A DNA stretch of 64,000 nucleotides, taken from the NCBI GenBank assembly GCA_033002965.1, contig JAURVB010000030.1, forward strand, positions 1-64,000. The letters are read 5' to 3'. The notes under the pieces were generated by a model. That model was not told where the DNA came from and did not search any database. It saw only the letters and a program-made list of their open reading frames with translations. Shown in pieces: positions 10,036 to 23,500 of the stretch. Position numbers and translations under genes: made by a program. Source of the stretch: Piper betle. Taxonomy: Eukaryota > Streptophyta > Magnoliopsida > Piperales > Piperaceae. The stretch's first letter is position 1. Every line of letters starts with the position of its first letter.

Positions 10036-12396
10036 CGAGAAAGGCTACTAGTTTGGGAAAATACAATATTTCAAATAATTATACCAATTTGGGAAAATGC
10101 AACATTTCAAATAGTTATACGGACCCACTTAGTAATTTTAAAGGTGCGGCCCTGTGTTGGACTGAGTCAATTCCTTGACCCCGATTACGTTCCAGCATAT
10201 GGTTGTTGAATCGAGGGCTCAGGCCGACCAGGGCTGCCAACATGGGAAAGTACAATATTTCAAATGATTATATAGACACACGTAGTAATTTTAAAGGTGC
10301 GGCCCCGTGTCGGACTAAGTCAATTCCTTGACCCTGATTGCATTCCAACGCATAGTAGTCAAATCTGGCTCAGGCAGACCAAGGCTGCCAATAAGCGAAA
10401 GTACAACATTTCAAATGATTATACAGACTTGGATATTTCGAACTCGCAGCTGCGACCAATGATCCTAATCTGAATGAGAACATAATATTATACATAAGTA
10501 TAATTTTATTCGAGTAGGAATGCTTCCAACTAAATGACTAATATATATCACTATTAAAATTCAACAAATTTCAATATTAAATTATTCATGTGATTTAATC
10601 ATTTAAGTCCTACTTTACGTTTTAAATTAATTATCTAAATCATAATTAATACGTAACAATTGATAAAATAATTATTACTAATAACAAGTAGTTAATTTTC
10701 CTTTGCGATGATAATCACTTAACCTCGATCTTGATGATTTAGTTCACGGTTATAATTTTTAATCGCAACTATTATTTATAGCAATTTAATTAATTAAGTT
10801 GTACGATTAAATTATTTAAAATAATTTATATTATTCAAAAATATTATAAATATGATTATTTTAAGCTATTCAACTCAATAAATTTTCAAACTTTATTTAT
10901 TTTAATTATTTTATTTTGGTTCGACACTGGTGATTGTTACCCGACTATAGTTTAATAACCCATTTTCTATATTACTAACTCGTTATTAAAATAATCACTT
11001 TATTTACTTAATAATAAATTTAATAGTGTAAAGGTAAAATCTGTATTTTATTACTCCCTTATAAACATCTAATTTAAAATTAATTACTTATAGTATGCTG
11101 ATTAATTATCTAACGTTTATGTCCATATCCATTTCGTCAAATAATTTATTAGTTTAGCAGCTTTAACCATAACCCATTAAAATGATTATTTTTTAAAGAT
11201 TTATTACGAGTTAGCATTATTTTTTTAACTCCAGTCGGTATCAAGTCAACCTATATTTACAAAACTACCACCCTCTTTCTTCTTCTTCTTCCCGTCGCCA
11301 TTCTTCTCTTCTCCAAAAATAGGTTCGTCCTTCTCCACAAACCCTTATCTTGGCACCCAATTGAACCACCATCTAAACATCCCAATAAAGCATCAACAAG
11401 AAGATAAAATCAGCAAGCGAGGAGGCCTCATGTGCATGACTTACAGCAGCGATCTAAGACGCTGTCCTGCACCAAACCAGACATGTTCCTCTTCTCCCAG
11501 CCACAAGACCCCTCCTTTCTTGCACCTTTCTCCAATTCAGATGTTCCACGACCTCAGGCTGGCATCAAAACAGGAAAGATTAGACACCTTTGGATGTTGC
11601 ATGGAGTATGGTCATTCTACCCACTTCTGCACTTCGCCACCATGAATTCCGGCGAGAAGGTCGTCCGTTGTGGATTGTTCCGGCTGCCTAAACTTCTATG
11701 AAGGAACCCATGATGCTGTCGACGAAGCACAACCGGTGTCTACCCCTTTGAAAGTCCATTACAACACCCATTGCAGCAGAACGTTGCCACTTCCATCACC
11801 CTTGCAACTCCGCCCATTCACCGCTGCACACTGGAAACCAAGGACATGGCGAGCCCTCCCTTAGACCCAGCAGCAAGAGAGGTCATCGGGGTTGTGAGGG
11901 CTGCCTTGAAATTGTTCTTACGGTTGCCCATTTTGCCAAAATTGCAGACTACTCGGCCATGGACAGGATTCCCGTTTCCAATTTAGTTCTTGTTGTTTAT
12001 TTTTAATTTCAGACTTTATTTCTCATGTTTATCAAGCTTAGAATCAATTAAAAAGACATATGAATGCATGAAAATTAAGAATAGGGAGATAAGAAGGATA
12101 CCCAAGCAAGAAAGAAGCCCCGGTAAGGAAGAGGAGAACTAGGCGACTAAGGTGAGGATGACGCCCCCTTACACCCATATGCGAAAAATGACGTCTTCTT
12201 TCAAATTTATAAAAATGAAAATGACGGCTAGATTATGTGAAAACACCCCTAGACCTATATTTCATTTAACCAGGTAAATAATAAAATGGGTAAATAATTA
12301 ACCGGGTAGAATTAACCAGGTAGAGAATATAACACGTTCGGTCCTTCCCAGACCGCATTCGGTCTGCGTCCAATTTTTTTTTTCACAGTCTTTACA
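9640..12396 (-). mobile_element. Family-A LTR copy A3, left arm of a large palindrome
   Basis: Minus orientation: its TGTAAAGACTGTG start is at 12,396, and it reads leftward through CGAATGCGGTC, GC-rich 11.3-12.0 kb, AT-rich 10.5-11.3 kb and the CAGCTGCGAG region into a minisatellite truncated at 9,640. A scaffold piece of about 170 bp (GTAATTTTAAAGGTGCGGCC) is duplicated at 10,105-10,270 and 10,271-10,440. Confidence 0.75.
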
Positions 12397-12627
12397 ACGG
12401 AATACCTGGCATATACAATGTTTTCTATGTGTGAATACCTTTGGTAAAAGTATTGTGGAAAAATCAAGTCAGAGGAAGCTACATGGGAGACTGAATAATA
12501 AATGGCAAGGAAATATCCTAGCCTATTCATGGCATAAGATTCTTATCATTGTAGCATGAACTAATCATGATTATTCTGTTGTCCGTTATGATATTTCGGG
12601 GATGAAACATTTCTAAGTTGGGGAGAT
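12397..12627 (+). pseudogene. Ty3/gypsy pol C-terminal scrap plus polypurine tract
   Basis: Reads VKVLWKNQ (near 12,445), then after a frameshift SEEATWETE, stop, MARKYPSLF. This is the end of gypsy integrase/chromodomain-type Pol (family form VLWRN..VEEATWE...YP.LF). Then TTTCGGGGATGAAACATTTC and the purine tract AGTTGGGGAGAT abut TGTAAAGACTG at 12,628, the textbook 3' LTR junction. It is the only pol coding trace I found in the window. Confidence 0.8.
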
Positions 12628-14830
12628 TGTAAAGACTGTAGAAAAAATAATAATAATAATAATAATTGGACGCGGACGCAGTCTAGAAAGGACCGAATGC
12701 GGTCCAGGAAGGACCGAACGTATCATATTCTCTACCCGGTTAATTAAAACTCACTTTATTATTTACCCGGTTAAATGAAATACGGGTGTAGGGGTGTTTT
12801 CACATACCCTAGCCGTCATTTTCATTTTTATAAATTTTGAAAGAGGACGTCATTTTTCACATACGGGTGTAGGGGCATCTTCCTCACCTTAGCCGCCTAG
12901 TTCTCCTCTTCCTTGCCGGTGATTCTTCCTTGTTTGAGTATCATTCTTATCTCCCTCTTCTTAATATTCTTGCATGTATATTCTTTTTAATTGATAGTAA
13001 GCTTGTTAATCCTGTAACTAAAGTCTCAAATCAACAAGAAAGAAAAGAACTAAACTAAACTGGAAAACTGAAATCCCGTCCATGGCCGACGGGTGCAAAT
13101 TGTTGGCGAGATGGGCAACTATAAACAAGTTTGCAAGGCTTCCCTTCACACCCGATGACCCCTCTGGTTGCTGGGTCGATGGGATGGCTCGCCATGTCCC
13201 TGGTTTCCGATGGGTGGCGGAATTGCAGCTGTGAGTGGGCGGAGTTGGAAGGGTGACGGAAGGGACGACGTTCTGCTGAAACAGACGCTGTCATGGCAGC
13301 TTCAGAGGGTAGACGCTTGGCCTTGACGTTGGGTCATCGTGCGGGGAGAAGGGGAGCATTCCCGGCGGTGCTGCTGGCCGGACGGAATCACCTTGCAGTC
13401 CCGGCGGTGCTGCTGGCCAGGAGTTTCGCGACTTGGTGCAGAACGTGATTCACCTTGGATAGTTGCTGTAATGCACGAGCTTTATGCTTCCAATTGGATT
13501 GGTAGGGAAGGGAAGCAGTTGATGGAGTCATGATCTGGTTTTGGGTTGAAGAAGAAGACGTCACAGGTCTGGTTTTTGGTGCAGACGTGGGGAGAACGGT
13601 CCTCTTCCTTGCGTCGTCCAAAGGTGGCCAATCCTTCCTGTTTTGATGCTGGCTTGATGTTGTTGAACATTTAAATGGTAGCAAGGTGCAAGAAAGAAGT
13701 GGTCTTGAGGCTGGGAGAAGAAGGACAAACCTGTTTTTGGAGAAGAGAAGAATGGCGACGGGAAGAAGAAGAAGAAGGGTGGCAAACTTGTAAATACTAC
13801 TTGACTCGACGTGGCTCGAGTTAAAAATAATACTAACTCGTAATAAATCTTTAAAAATAATCATTTTAATGGGTTATGGGTAAAGTTACTAAACTAATTA
13901 ATTATTGTACGAAATCGCCACGAGTAATAAAAATACGGTAATGATAAATGGTCGATAATTTATCGGCGTACTATAAGCGATTAATTTTAAATCGGATGAT
14001 TATAAGTAATTGATAAAATAAAGATTTTACCTTTACCATATTAAATTTAATATTAGGTAAATAAAGTGATTATTTTAATAATGAGTCAGTAATGTAGAAA
14101 ATGAGTTATTAAAATATAATCATGTAAAAATCATCAGCGTCGAACCTAAATAGCATAATGAAAATAAATAAAGTTCGAAACTTTATTGAGTTGAATAATT
14201 TAAAATAATTGTATTAATAATATAATTGAATTAAAATAATACAAATTATTTTAAATAATTTAATCGAACAACTTAATTAATTAAATTGCTATGAATAATG
14301 ATAGCGATTAAAAAAATTATAACCGTAAACTAAATCATCAAGATCGTGGTTAAGTAATTATTATCTCATAAGAAAATATACTAATAATAATAATTAAATA
14401 CTTGTTTATGAATTAATAATTACTTTATTATTTGTTAAGTGTTAATTATGATTTAGATAATTAATTTAAAATGTAAAGTAGGATTTAAATGGTTATATCA
14501 CATGAATAATTTAATATTTAATATTGTTGAATTTTAATAGTGATATATATATATATAGTCATTTAGTTGGTAATGCATTTCTACTCGAATAAAATTATAC
14601 TTATGTATAATTTTATGTTCTCGTTCAGATTAGGATCGTTGGTCACAGCTGCGAGTTCACTTACGAACTATCCAGGTCCGTATAATTATTTGAAATGTTG
14701 TATTTTCCCTTACTGGCAGCCCTGGTCGATCTGAGCCCAGATTCGACCACCATGCGCTGGAACGCAATCAGGTGTCAAGGAATTGACTCAGTGCCGACAC
14801 GGGTCCACACCTTTTAAAATTACTATGTGA
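12628..14830 (+). mobile_element. Family-A LTR copy A4, right arm of the palindrome
   Basis: Starts TGTAAAGACTGTAG with a (TAA)n run, then the GGACCGAATGCGGTCC palindrome, GC-rich 13.0-13.8 kb, TTGACTCGACGTGG, AT-rich 13.8-14.6 kb and the CAGCTGCGAG to GACACGGGTCC scaffold. No minisatellite follows; the sequence switches to family-D type at about 14,831. Confidence 0.75.
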
Positions 14831-15085
14831 GTTATGACTTGAGTATCGACCACCATGCGATAGAACGCAACCAGGGTCTACTAAATTCGACACAAGGCAG
14901 CACCCCTGAAAGATTGAACACCTGACCCCATGTCGAAAGGGGCAACAGGGCGCAATGGCGCAAGACAGCTCATTATGCACTTGTGATACCGAGAGGGTGA
15001 GTCAATCGCAAACATAAGTAATTATAGGCTGTGGGCCACGTAGCGTGTGTGCGCATACATGGGTCCCACAAAAAACTCGAACAAG
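14831..15085 (+). mobile_element. Family-D LTR fragment
   Basis: The complement matches 56,480-56,660 (CACTTGTGATACCGAGAGGG, GTGGGCCACGTAGC, GCGCATACATGGG). Joined to copy A4 without a clear boundary. Confidence 0.65.
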
Positions 15086-16348
15086 GTAAGAATTTATTCA
15101 TAAAAGTTTTAGAGGCAAATTTGGAATATTGCTGACACGATATCTAATAAAGTTCCATTGGCAAAACGAGTTCAGCCTGGGAGAAGCATGAGCCCGCATG
15201 CGCCATACAACGCATTCCCCACTGCAAAATTTGTGATATTTAATATTAAATGTATGCATAAGATAGATAAAAATGTTTATAATATTAGACCAATATTGAC
15301 CTATTCAAAATAAACCGATCATTGTCCGATTTTTATTGAGTCGGTCCAATTCAATAAACTCCCTCCAACCTGTTCAAAAGCCAAATCTGGTTTTTACACC
15401 TATATAGTCTATGTGCCGTGATAGATTAACAAGTTAGTCTAGTGCATAGTGTTAAAGGTTGACAAACATTTTTTTGGTGTTTTTTAAATTAATTTTAATT
15501 TAAATTTTTTTTTACCGGACCATGTATTATGCTAAAAACATCCTTAATGATTATCAGACGAAAAAGTTATGAATCAATATCATTTTGTAGACAAGAGAAA
15601 TTTAGGAATCAATATCATTTTGTACATGTATGATATCAAAGAGAAGAAAATTTAGGAAGATTGTCACGTGCTTCGGTTCTTGCGGCTTTGTAGAATTTTG
15701 GTGTTATTGTGTGACTGATCTATTTGCCAGATAAATCTTCTACAGCCACACTCAAGAAATAGATGGCCAAGTCCTCAACTGGCGCTCCATTTGCTAAACC
15801 TTATGATGTTTCTACCGTCTGGCCGACTAGATGTATTGTACATTCTTTAGAAACTTTGATACATGTTTTACGCATAGCTCACAATCTGTTCATGGTAGAT
15901 CTGCAAAATAAATCAGGATTGGATACTACAAGGTTAGGAAAGTTACATAACTGGATTTTAAATTGGTGTCCGTATTTATGTGTCCACAAAATATGGCACT
16001 ACACAGCAATATCCGAAAACAAATATGACACAGACAATCCACATAAAATATGCGGCCCGTATATGTGCGGATGCGGAATTGGGGTGACCGTGCCGTGGAC
16101 CTGCAGTGCCCAACCGTGAAGATTTGGCTCGCACTCCAAAAAAACCACTGTTGTTTTTAATGTTGAGAGACTTTTATAGACAGAAAAACAGACATCAACA
16201 CTATCAGCTGTACAAACGGTTCTCTTAACAACTCCGTAAGATAAGAGGAAGAACTTCATGCCGAGTACCAAAAACGACAAATTAATGCTCAAATGTATTT
16301 CACAATCCCAGTCTCTCATAGGATACTATAAAACAAAATTTGGGAAAT
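15086..16348. other. Region downstream of MnmG, no gene recognised
   Basis: The part next to the TGA is expected to be the MnmG 3' UTR. An open frame of 118 codons (15,763-16,119, plus strand) begins MAKSSTGAPFAKP but shows no motif, and a 106-codon frame lies opposite it; I would not call either a gene. 15.1-15.7 kb is plain AT-rich DNA. Confidence 0.5.
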
Positions 16349-16546
16349 TCAAACATCACCTATGAAAATGCCTGTGTCCATGGTCGAACCTTGTTGATCA
16401 ACAGCCATGGCAGACCTTAAGTTCTCATGCACGAGTATATCTCGCTTTTTTCTCCTTTCAGCTTCAAGAAAGATCAGAAGGGCAGTGATGTCTGCAGGAC
16501 TGACCCCACCAACTCTACTGGCTTGACCTATAGTTTGAGGCCGAAC
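16349..16546 (-). CDS. MnmG: MnmG exon 13 (terminal, stranded exon)
   Basis: Residues 667-731. Acceptor is tctag followed by [20 protein letters not shown] and [15 protein letters not shown], then a short tail ending in TGA (16,349-16,351). Family knowledge: [23 protein letters not shown] is continuous in plant homologues, so this exon must follow LSK of exon 12 despite the distance. No closer alternative ending was noticed in intron 12. Confidence 0.93.
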   Translation of the reverse strand, partial: VRPQTIGQASRVGGVSPADITALLIFLEAERRKKRDILVHENLRSAMAVDQQGSTMDTGIFIGDV

Positions 16547-17490
16547 CTAGATGGAACAAGAATCACCCTTCATAATCAAGGAACATTTAAGAGGCAGATA
16601 TTCTCACTAACATAAAAAATCTACCCTTATAATCTTAGAAAATGGGTTACTTGCGCAACAATGTTGAGAAGATTTTTCACTCAAGAACTGCCAGTACCTC
16701 ATTACAGGGAAGAAGTCAACTAAGTTTTTTATGATAAGGACAATGTATTGCTGTTTTGGAAGGTATTGGCAAGGTATCCAGGCTTCCCATCAGTTAATAC
16801 TCATCATGCAACTGTGTATATGAACCAGGAAGGCGTCAATCATCGCTGATGTAATCTTAAGACAAATTTACATTTATAAAAGATTGAAGCAGTGGCATTA
16901 ATTTCTTTGTTTACGAACTATAGGAAATTTAATTAATATAATTTGAAGCCTATTTCATAGCATCCATCCTTTAGGATTGTCAGTATCAAATACAATGGCG
17001 AATTCTCCTCTGCTTCTATTTATTGCCATGGGCTCCACCTTCTAACACCCTTGACCATTTCCCTCGTTGCTTTGACAAAGTTGCCAAAAAGTCCATTTCT
17101 GAAGCTGCTTACATTCATGCCTGACGTTCCACCACCTTTAAGTTGATTAAGATCCATATTCTCCCAGAAGCATCCACCTTCTAAAGTTTCTCAGATACCA
17201 TTCTCGTTGACACGTACATTTGCACCGCCTGTCTCGCCTTTGCTAACTTGATCTTACAGATTCCATGACCACCTTGCCACATCTATATTGTACGAGTAGG
17301 TGGTTGGGGAGGTGTTTTCTTTTTTTGAAAACAAATTCGCATAAATATATAAATAAAACTCCAAAAATTTAAATTCACTTTATTTTAGATAATTTTTTAT
17401 TAATAACAAAATAATGAATCAATTAATTTGATATAGCATGAGAGCTAGTAAAAAATTCAACAAATACTTCATACTTAACAAAAAGAATCA

Positions 17491-17545
<55 letters not shown>

Positions 17546-20500
17546 TCTCCTATGTGCTGCCTTGTTTGGCAGTGCATGAGGCACCGCATGGAATCTAGGC
17601 CGTTGGATCCAGATCCAAACCCCCTCCCCCGTGCTCCCACCTGGTGCCCTCCCACTCTTGCATGGTGCCCTCTAGCCCGCAACTATAAAAGCCGTCGCCT
17701 TCTGCCCCCCACACCGGCCGCCCCTGCCCACCCTCATGCCGCCCCGCCCGTATCCCTAGCCTCCCCCCCCAACCCCCCCCCGGCTGCTACCATATTACAA
17801 CAATCTATCCTAGTGTAGAAATTGAGTTTAAACCAAAGGTGAGAATGAAATTTGATTATTTAAACGATACACTCAACTTATACAGTAGTTACTCAAAAAT
17901 GGCCGGATTTAGGATATATAAATATAGTACAAATTATCATAAGAAAATAAAATAGTTATGGTCACAAATATTTGTGTTCTAAAGAAGGACATATAAAAGA
18001 AGATAAAACACAAAGAGAATTACCCCACAATGGAAAAAAGAGAAGTCATCCTATAATTAGAGAAGATTGTCATGCACACATCAGGGTAAGTAAAAATACA
18101 GAGGGCACATGAAATGTAATGTATTTTGAAGAAGGGCATAGTCTTGCACTCCTGACACCATCAAAAACTCAATTTGTTAGGTCAAATAGGCATGTTATAA
18201 TTGTGCACTGAAATTTAATTGATATATTTGGAAAGGCTAACATAAGAACTTCTCAACTAATGTCTGTGCTAGAAATTGAAGCAGGTAAGGTTGAAAATAT
18301 TTGGTTGTACTAAAAAGGATATTAGAAATGCCCAGACAAGAACTAAAGAAGAGATAAAAGAAATAAATGTTCAATTGTTGTTAGAACATTTTGAGGAAAT
18401 GAAAGAGATGAATGACTCTTTTTTTATTCCTATGAAGTAGATGATGATTGAAGCATTGTTTTTAAGCGGATGGAATTGCAAGAAAAAATTATCAGTTTTT
18501 CTCAGATGTGATGATTTTTGAAACAACATATGATGCAAATAAATATGCATTCGTTGACCGGAGTAAACCATCACAGGCAAACAATTACATTTGGATGTGT
18601 TTTTCTGTGTAATGAGAAGACTGAGTCGTTTGTATGGCTGTTTGAAACATTTTTGAAATGCATGGACGGAAGTCATATAGGGGCAATTGTTACTAATTAA
18701 AATCTTGCAATGTATAAAGCAATTAAATTGGCATTTCCTTTAACATATCATCGTCTTTATATTTGGCATATCCTTAAGAAGGAAAGTAAAAAATTAAGTC
18801 CAATTGCTCATAAAAAGGAGTTTTACTAGCCATTCCATAGTTTAATCTATTGTGCCAAAAATAAAGGAGATTTTGAATCACACTGGAGTGTAATAATGAA
18901 AGACAATTGCCTGGAAGAAAATGAGTGGTTAAAATCTATATATGCAATTTGTCATGCATGGGTGCCCGTGTATAGCAAAGGTATATTTTTTGCTAGTATA
19001 AATTCACAACGAAGTAAATCTCAAAATTCATTTTACTCAAGGTATGTAAACAACAAAAATAACTTTATTGAATTTATACATAGATTTGAGAGAGCCATCA
19101 AAAGACATTGAAAGAGGCAAAAGAATCTTATGAAAACTCATATAAAAACCCTAAATTGGTCACTCCATTCAAAATGGAATCTAAGATGACAAAGGTTTAT
19201 ACTCGAAAAATATTTTATAAGTTTTAAGAAAAATTACAATACAATTTGGTTTGTTGTTTATCTCGTAAGAAATTAGATGAGGATGATATTGAAAAGTATG
19301 ATGTAACATGTTGCAGAAATAATAGAGTTGGTTACACATATTACTTACGAGGGAGTTGACAGTAGATGCACATTTAGTTGTCAACTTTTGAAAAGTGAAC
19401 GTATTCCATGTAGGCATTTACTGTATGTACTGAGATTAAATGAGGGGGATATTTTTTCGAACTCTATATCATGAAGAGATGGACACTTGAAATAGCAAAG
19501 GAAGTTATTTTTTGATGGTGATGGAGTGGAAACTTCGTGCTGATTTCAAGAAAATTTTATTCTCTAATAGAAAGAATTGCACTGAATATTTAATCGATGG
19601 GCCAAAAATGTATATTCATCATCTGAGAAATTTGACCTCGCCAAGCAAAAACTTTTAGAGATAGAGAAATTGGAATAAGATGTGGTAGATGATCTATATC
19701 ATGGAATACAAGTCCAGCCATAGAATACAAGCACATCCACCGGCACGATCAAAGACAAAAGGAAGTGGTAAAAGATGGAAGAGTGGTAAAGAATTTACAA
19801 TGGACCATATGGTAAAAGGTAGGCTATGCCATGGTTGCAATAAACAGGGAGTTGGGCTATGATAAGCACACTTGCCCGTTCAATTGTAGCACATCAGTAA
19901 TGTTGTCTACCACAACCCTTGTTTGATCTTTGTTATATATAATTTATGTGATTATTTCCTATATTTTGTTTTTAAATATGTAGGAAAAAATGTTCCATTT
20001 GAAAGTGAGTTGTGGCATCTATTCAAGGGCGTCAGTGTGGTGATGGCAAACCTCAAAACGGTGATGCAAAATGACTATGTAGCTCCGCATCTAAAATGGT
20101 GATAGCTACGACTGTATAATGCTAGTGATTTGTAACTTCTTTCCATGAATTGTTATTGAATTTAATCAAACTTGACAAATTTGTATCTTATAAGTTTGTA
20201 CTTTTATTGATCATATGGAAGAAAGTTAAATGAGATGGCTCTCATCTGTTTTGATTATTAATTTGATTCGAGTCTGAAACAGAGTCAATTATTTATTAAC
20301 TTGACCCGAGTCGATACCAATCAATTATTTATCAACTTGACTCGAGTTAATACCGAATCAATTATTTATTTACTTGACCCGAGGTCGATACCGAGTCAAT
20401 TATTTATTAATTTGACTCGAAGTCGATATCGAGTCAATTACTTGTCATTAACTTTACTCACGTTCATACTCGAGTCAATTTATTATTTACTTGCCTTGAG

Positions 20501-23500
20501 TCGATACCGAGTTAATTATTTATTAATTTGACTCTAGTCAATCATCTCTAGTCAATTATTTAGTCAATCCTTAACTCGAGTCGACATCCGAGTCAATTAT
20601 TTATTAACTTTACTCCGGTCGATACCGAGTTAATTATTTATTTATTTGACTCGAGTCGATACCGAGGCTAGTTTTTTTGACTCGAGTCAAGCCCAACTAC
20701 GGCCGAGGGGCCAGCATGGGGCCACAATCGAGGGGCGGGCCATGGCCATGCCGGTCCCGAGAGGCACGGAGAGGAGGGAGGGTATTACAGGTCGTTGGAT
20801 CAGATCCAACGGCGCGTAGAAGGGCCTGGTGCCGCAACATGGGGCAGGCATACCATCGCTACCCCATATACACACACACACATACATACACATACACATA
20901 CATACACACACACACATACACACGCATATTTTTATATTTATTTTGCTTATAGAGGCTAAATATTAAATTATTTGTTTACAACCTTTTAATTGAGAGAAAA
21001 TTGTCATAAATTTTAATCTCATGCACCCTTGAATTTGTTGTTACAATAGGTATAAAATATGTACTTATTTATCATATTGCAATTATTTACTTGTTAATTT
21101 CAACTAATGTTATTGTGCAAACAATATTACAAATTTCCATCTCAAATAAAATTATTTTATCCTAGTTGTAAATTTATGAATAATATTTTTTGTTATTATT
21201 TTAATGGTATTTTTTGATATTTATTGTCTATAAGTGTAATATGAGTGTGATATTTATGAAATTGATTTATTTGTGTGTATTTCTATTACGAAATATTTAT
21301 AATCTTATTTTATCTATATTGGAAAAATTCCAAATATCTTCTACGTATGTTCGACATATCTACAACATTTCTATAAAAGAGGATTGGCCTACACGATATC
21401 CACTGTCCGATACAGCAAACCTCCCTTGTCCCGGCCTGTATTACAACTCACTCTAGCTCAACTATAGTCGTCATAATCCTTGCCGTTGTGCCGCCACAAA
21501 ATATATTAAAGAAAAGATTGTTACATTCTTCTCGTTCTACCGTCCACCGGATCGACCAGCCATCGCCACATTGGACTGCTACATTAAAAGTCCTCTTACT
21601 GTTATATCCACTTACGTCATTGCCTAGCCACCCATTTTAATAGCTCACAAAATCAGCCCCTCTACGGAGTTTGGAATAGAAAAATATGATTTTCCTTTTA
21701 ATAATATCTGATTCAAGATTTAGATTCAATAATGAACTCACATGTTTACAATATCCTAACTCTTATAATTTGCATATATTGTTCTTTCCCTAGGATTAAA
21801 GTTTCTTTAGTTTAGATATGATGACCCAACCTAAGTACAAACTAATATACTTTGTAATCTCTTTAAATGTGATTAATTAAAATTGAGATCATAAATATGC
21901 TCTTTTAATAATATATTAGATTATATCTTCGATAAATATTAGATATAAGACTATCTGAGATCTTACATTTCACTTACCTTTACAAAATAGCTCATGCACC
22001 TAGCATGTCTTGTAGAACCATTATCCAGTTCAGTTTTTGTGGTTACTCTAATACTATTTGTAAGCACATGGCACAAGTGCAAATGATAACCAAAGTCATT
22101 TATTTAAAAGTAGCTAGCTAAAATTGGAGATCAAAAACAAACCTCCACTTAATATACTAGATCTTACTTCGATAAGTGTTAGATGTAATTACTTTAACCA
22201 AATTTCGAAGAAATTTCACCATTCAATTAAAACTTACCAACCATGGGCCAAAAGTTTACACTACCATTTGATAGTTATGTCCATTGTTTACAATCTCCTC
22301 ATATCCCATCCAGATTCCAACGAGATATCGATCTCTACAGGGGTCAAAATCAAATAGAACCCAACCGAAACATTTTAGTTGGTTTGGTTCGGTTCAATAT
22401 ATATATATATAGAGGGAAATAATATAATGAAAGGCTTATTTATGTAAGAAACTTTGAAAACTTAATATAAACAATTAAGTCTTGATGAATGGTCAAGAAT
22501 AAAAATAGGCTTTGAAATAAAGTTTACTATAGTTAAAATACCCTTTCATTAATTTTTTGCAAAACATAATATAAATTGTTAGATTTTATTGGACACTTAA
22601 TATTAAAAGTAGGCTTTTAAATAAATTTTTAGTATAATTGGAATACCCTTTCACTAATTTTTCTTCTCCCGTCATCTTCCTCTGCAACCATTCCTCTCCT
22701 TTTTGTCTTCTCCACAAATTTCTTGCCTCCCACCACATAGGTCTCTCCTCCCTGATTACATACTCTTCTTGGCATCCAACTGTTTTTTCAACAGTTTCTT
22801 GCCTTCTCACACCTTATTCTACTCTCCTTCTATACTTTTTTCCTCATTCGATCAATAAATATTTTCCTTCGCCTTGCTTCTTGTTTTATTACTTACATTA
22901 TTTTATCCCTCTTACTATGCCCTACCATCATATATATAGTCAAGATCACAACAGTAATGAGAATATTCATAAACTTTTTTCATCATTAAAACATATTATG
23001 CTTTTATCTTTTTTTTAAAAAAAGATTGATTTTACAAATTAATATCTTTTGCAATATAATTTCATAAGTAGCAGTAAGTTCACTTTTAAAACCACTTAAT
23101 ATTAAGCGTCCATTAAGATCGAACAGCCTATATTGTTAAGTCTCTCAGAAAATTAATGAAGGGGTACTCTCAATCACTCCACAACATCACATAAAAACCC
23201 GCTTTCAATCTTGACCATCCATCAAGCTCTAACGGTTTATATTAAGTGTCTCAATATTTCTTACTTCTAAATATGTTTCATATATATATATAAAAGAGAT
23301 TGGTGAGCAACCGAAACCCGGTTTTACCTTCTATCCACATGCATTGCCTATGTCCATTGGATATCCAATGGCTACTTTGAAAAAGATAGAGCCTCCAGGG
23401 ATGATGTTTAAGTTAAATCTTGTAACATTCTTATTCTACCCTTCATGTCTACCTATTTTAATCATCTCACCTCACCTTAACCTTTTCTACCCTCCCAAGA

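Larger units (their letters stand above)
17550..20930 (+). mobile_element. Candidate degraded Mutator-like element
   Basis: The transposase remnant (18.29-19.86 kb) is bracketed by two GC-rich blocks with a GGCACC core and a near-perfect palindrome, GTTGGATC-CA-GATCCAA near 17,602 and GTTGGATC-A-GATCCAAC near 20,794. Outside each block is a dinucleotide repeat, (AT)n on the left and (CA)n on the right. The blocks may be decayed terminal inverted repeats, but the similarity outside the cores is weak and no clear 9-bp target duplication was seen. The ends are tentative. Confidence 0.45.

Noticed and set aside
6628..10178. Frames of the form VSQLILRLxxVSQFILRL and LPIHFEISHGLPVHSEI
   Set aside because: Products of the 28-30 bp minisatellite; they end where the array ends, have no other domain, and appear again in the array at 46.6 kb.
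15763..16119. 118-codon frame MAKSSTGAPFAKP... downstream of MnmG
   Set aside because: No recognisable motif, no splice or promoter support, and an equally long frame on the other strand; left as unassigned.
18290..19870. A functional domesticated FAR1-family gene
   Set aside because: Repeated stops and frameshifts break both the core and the SWIM region.
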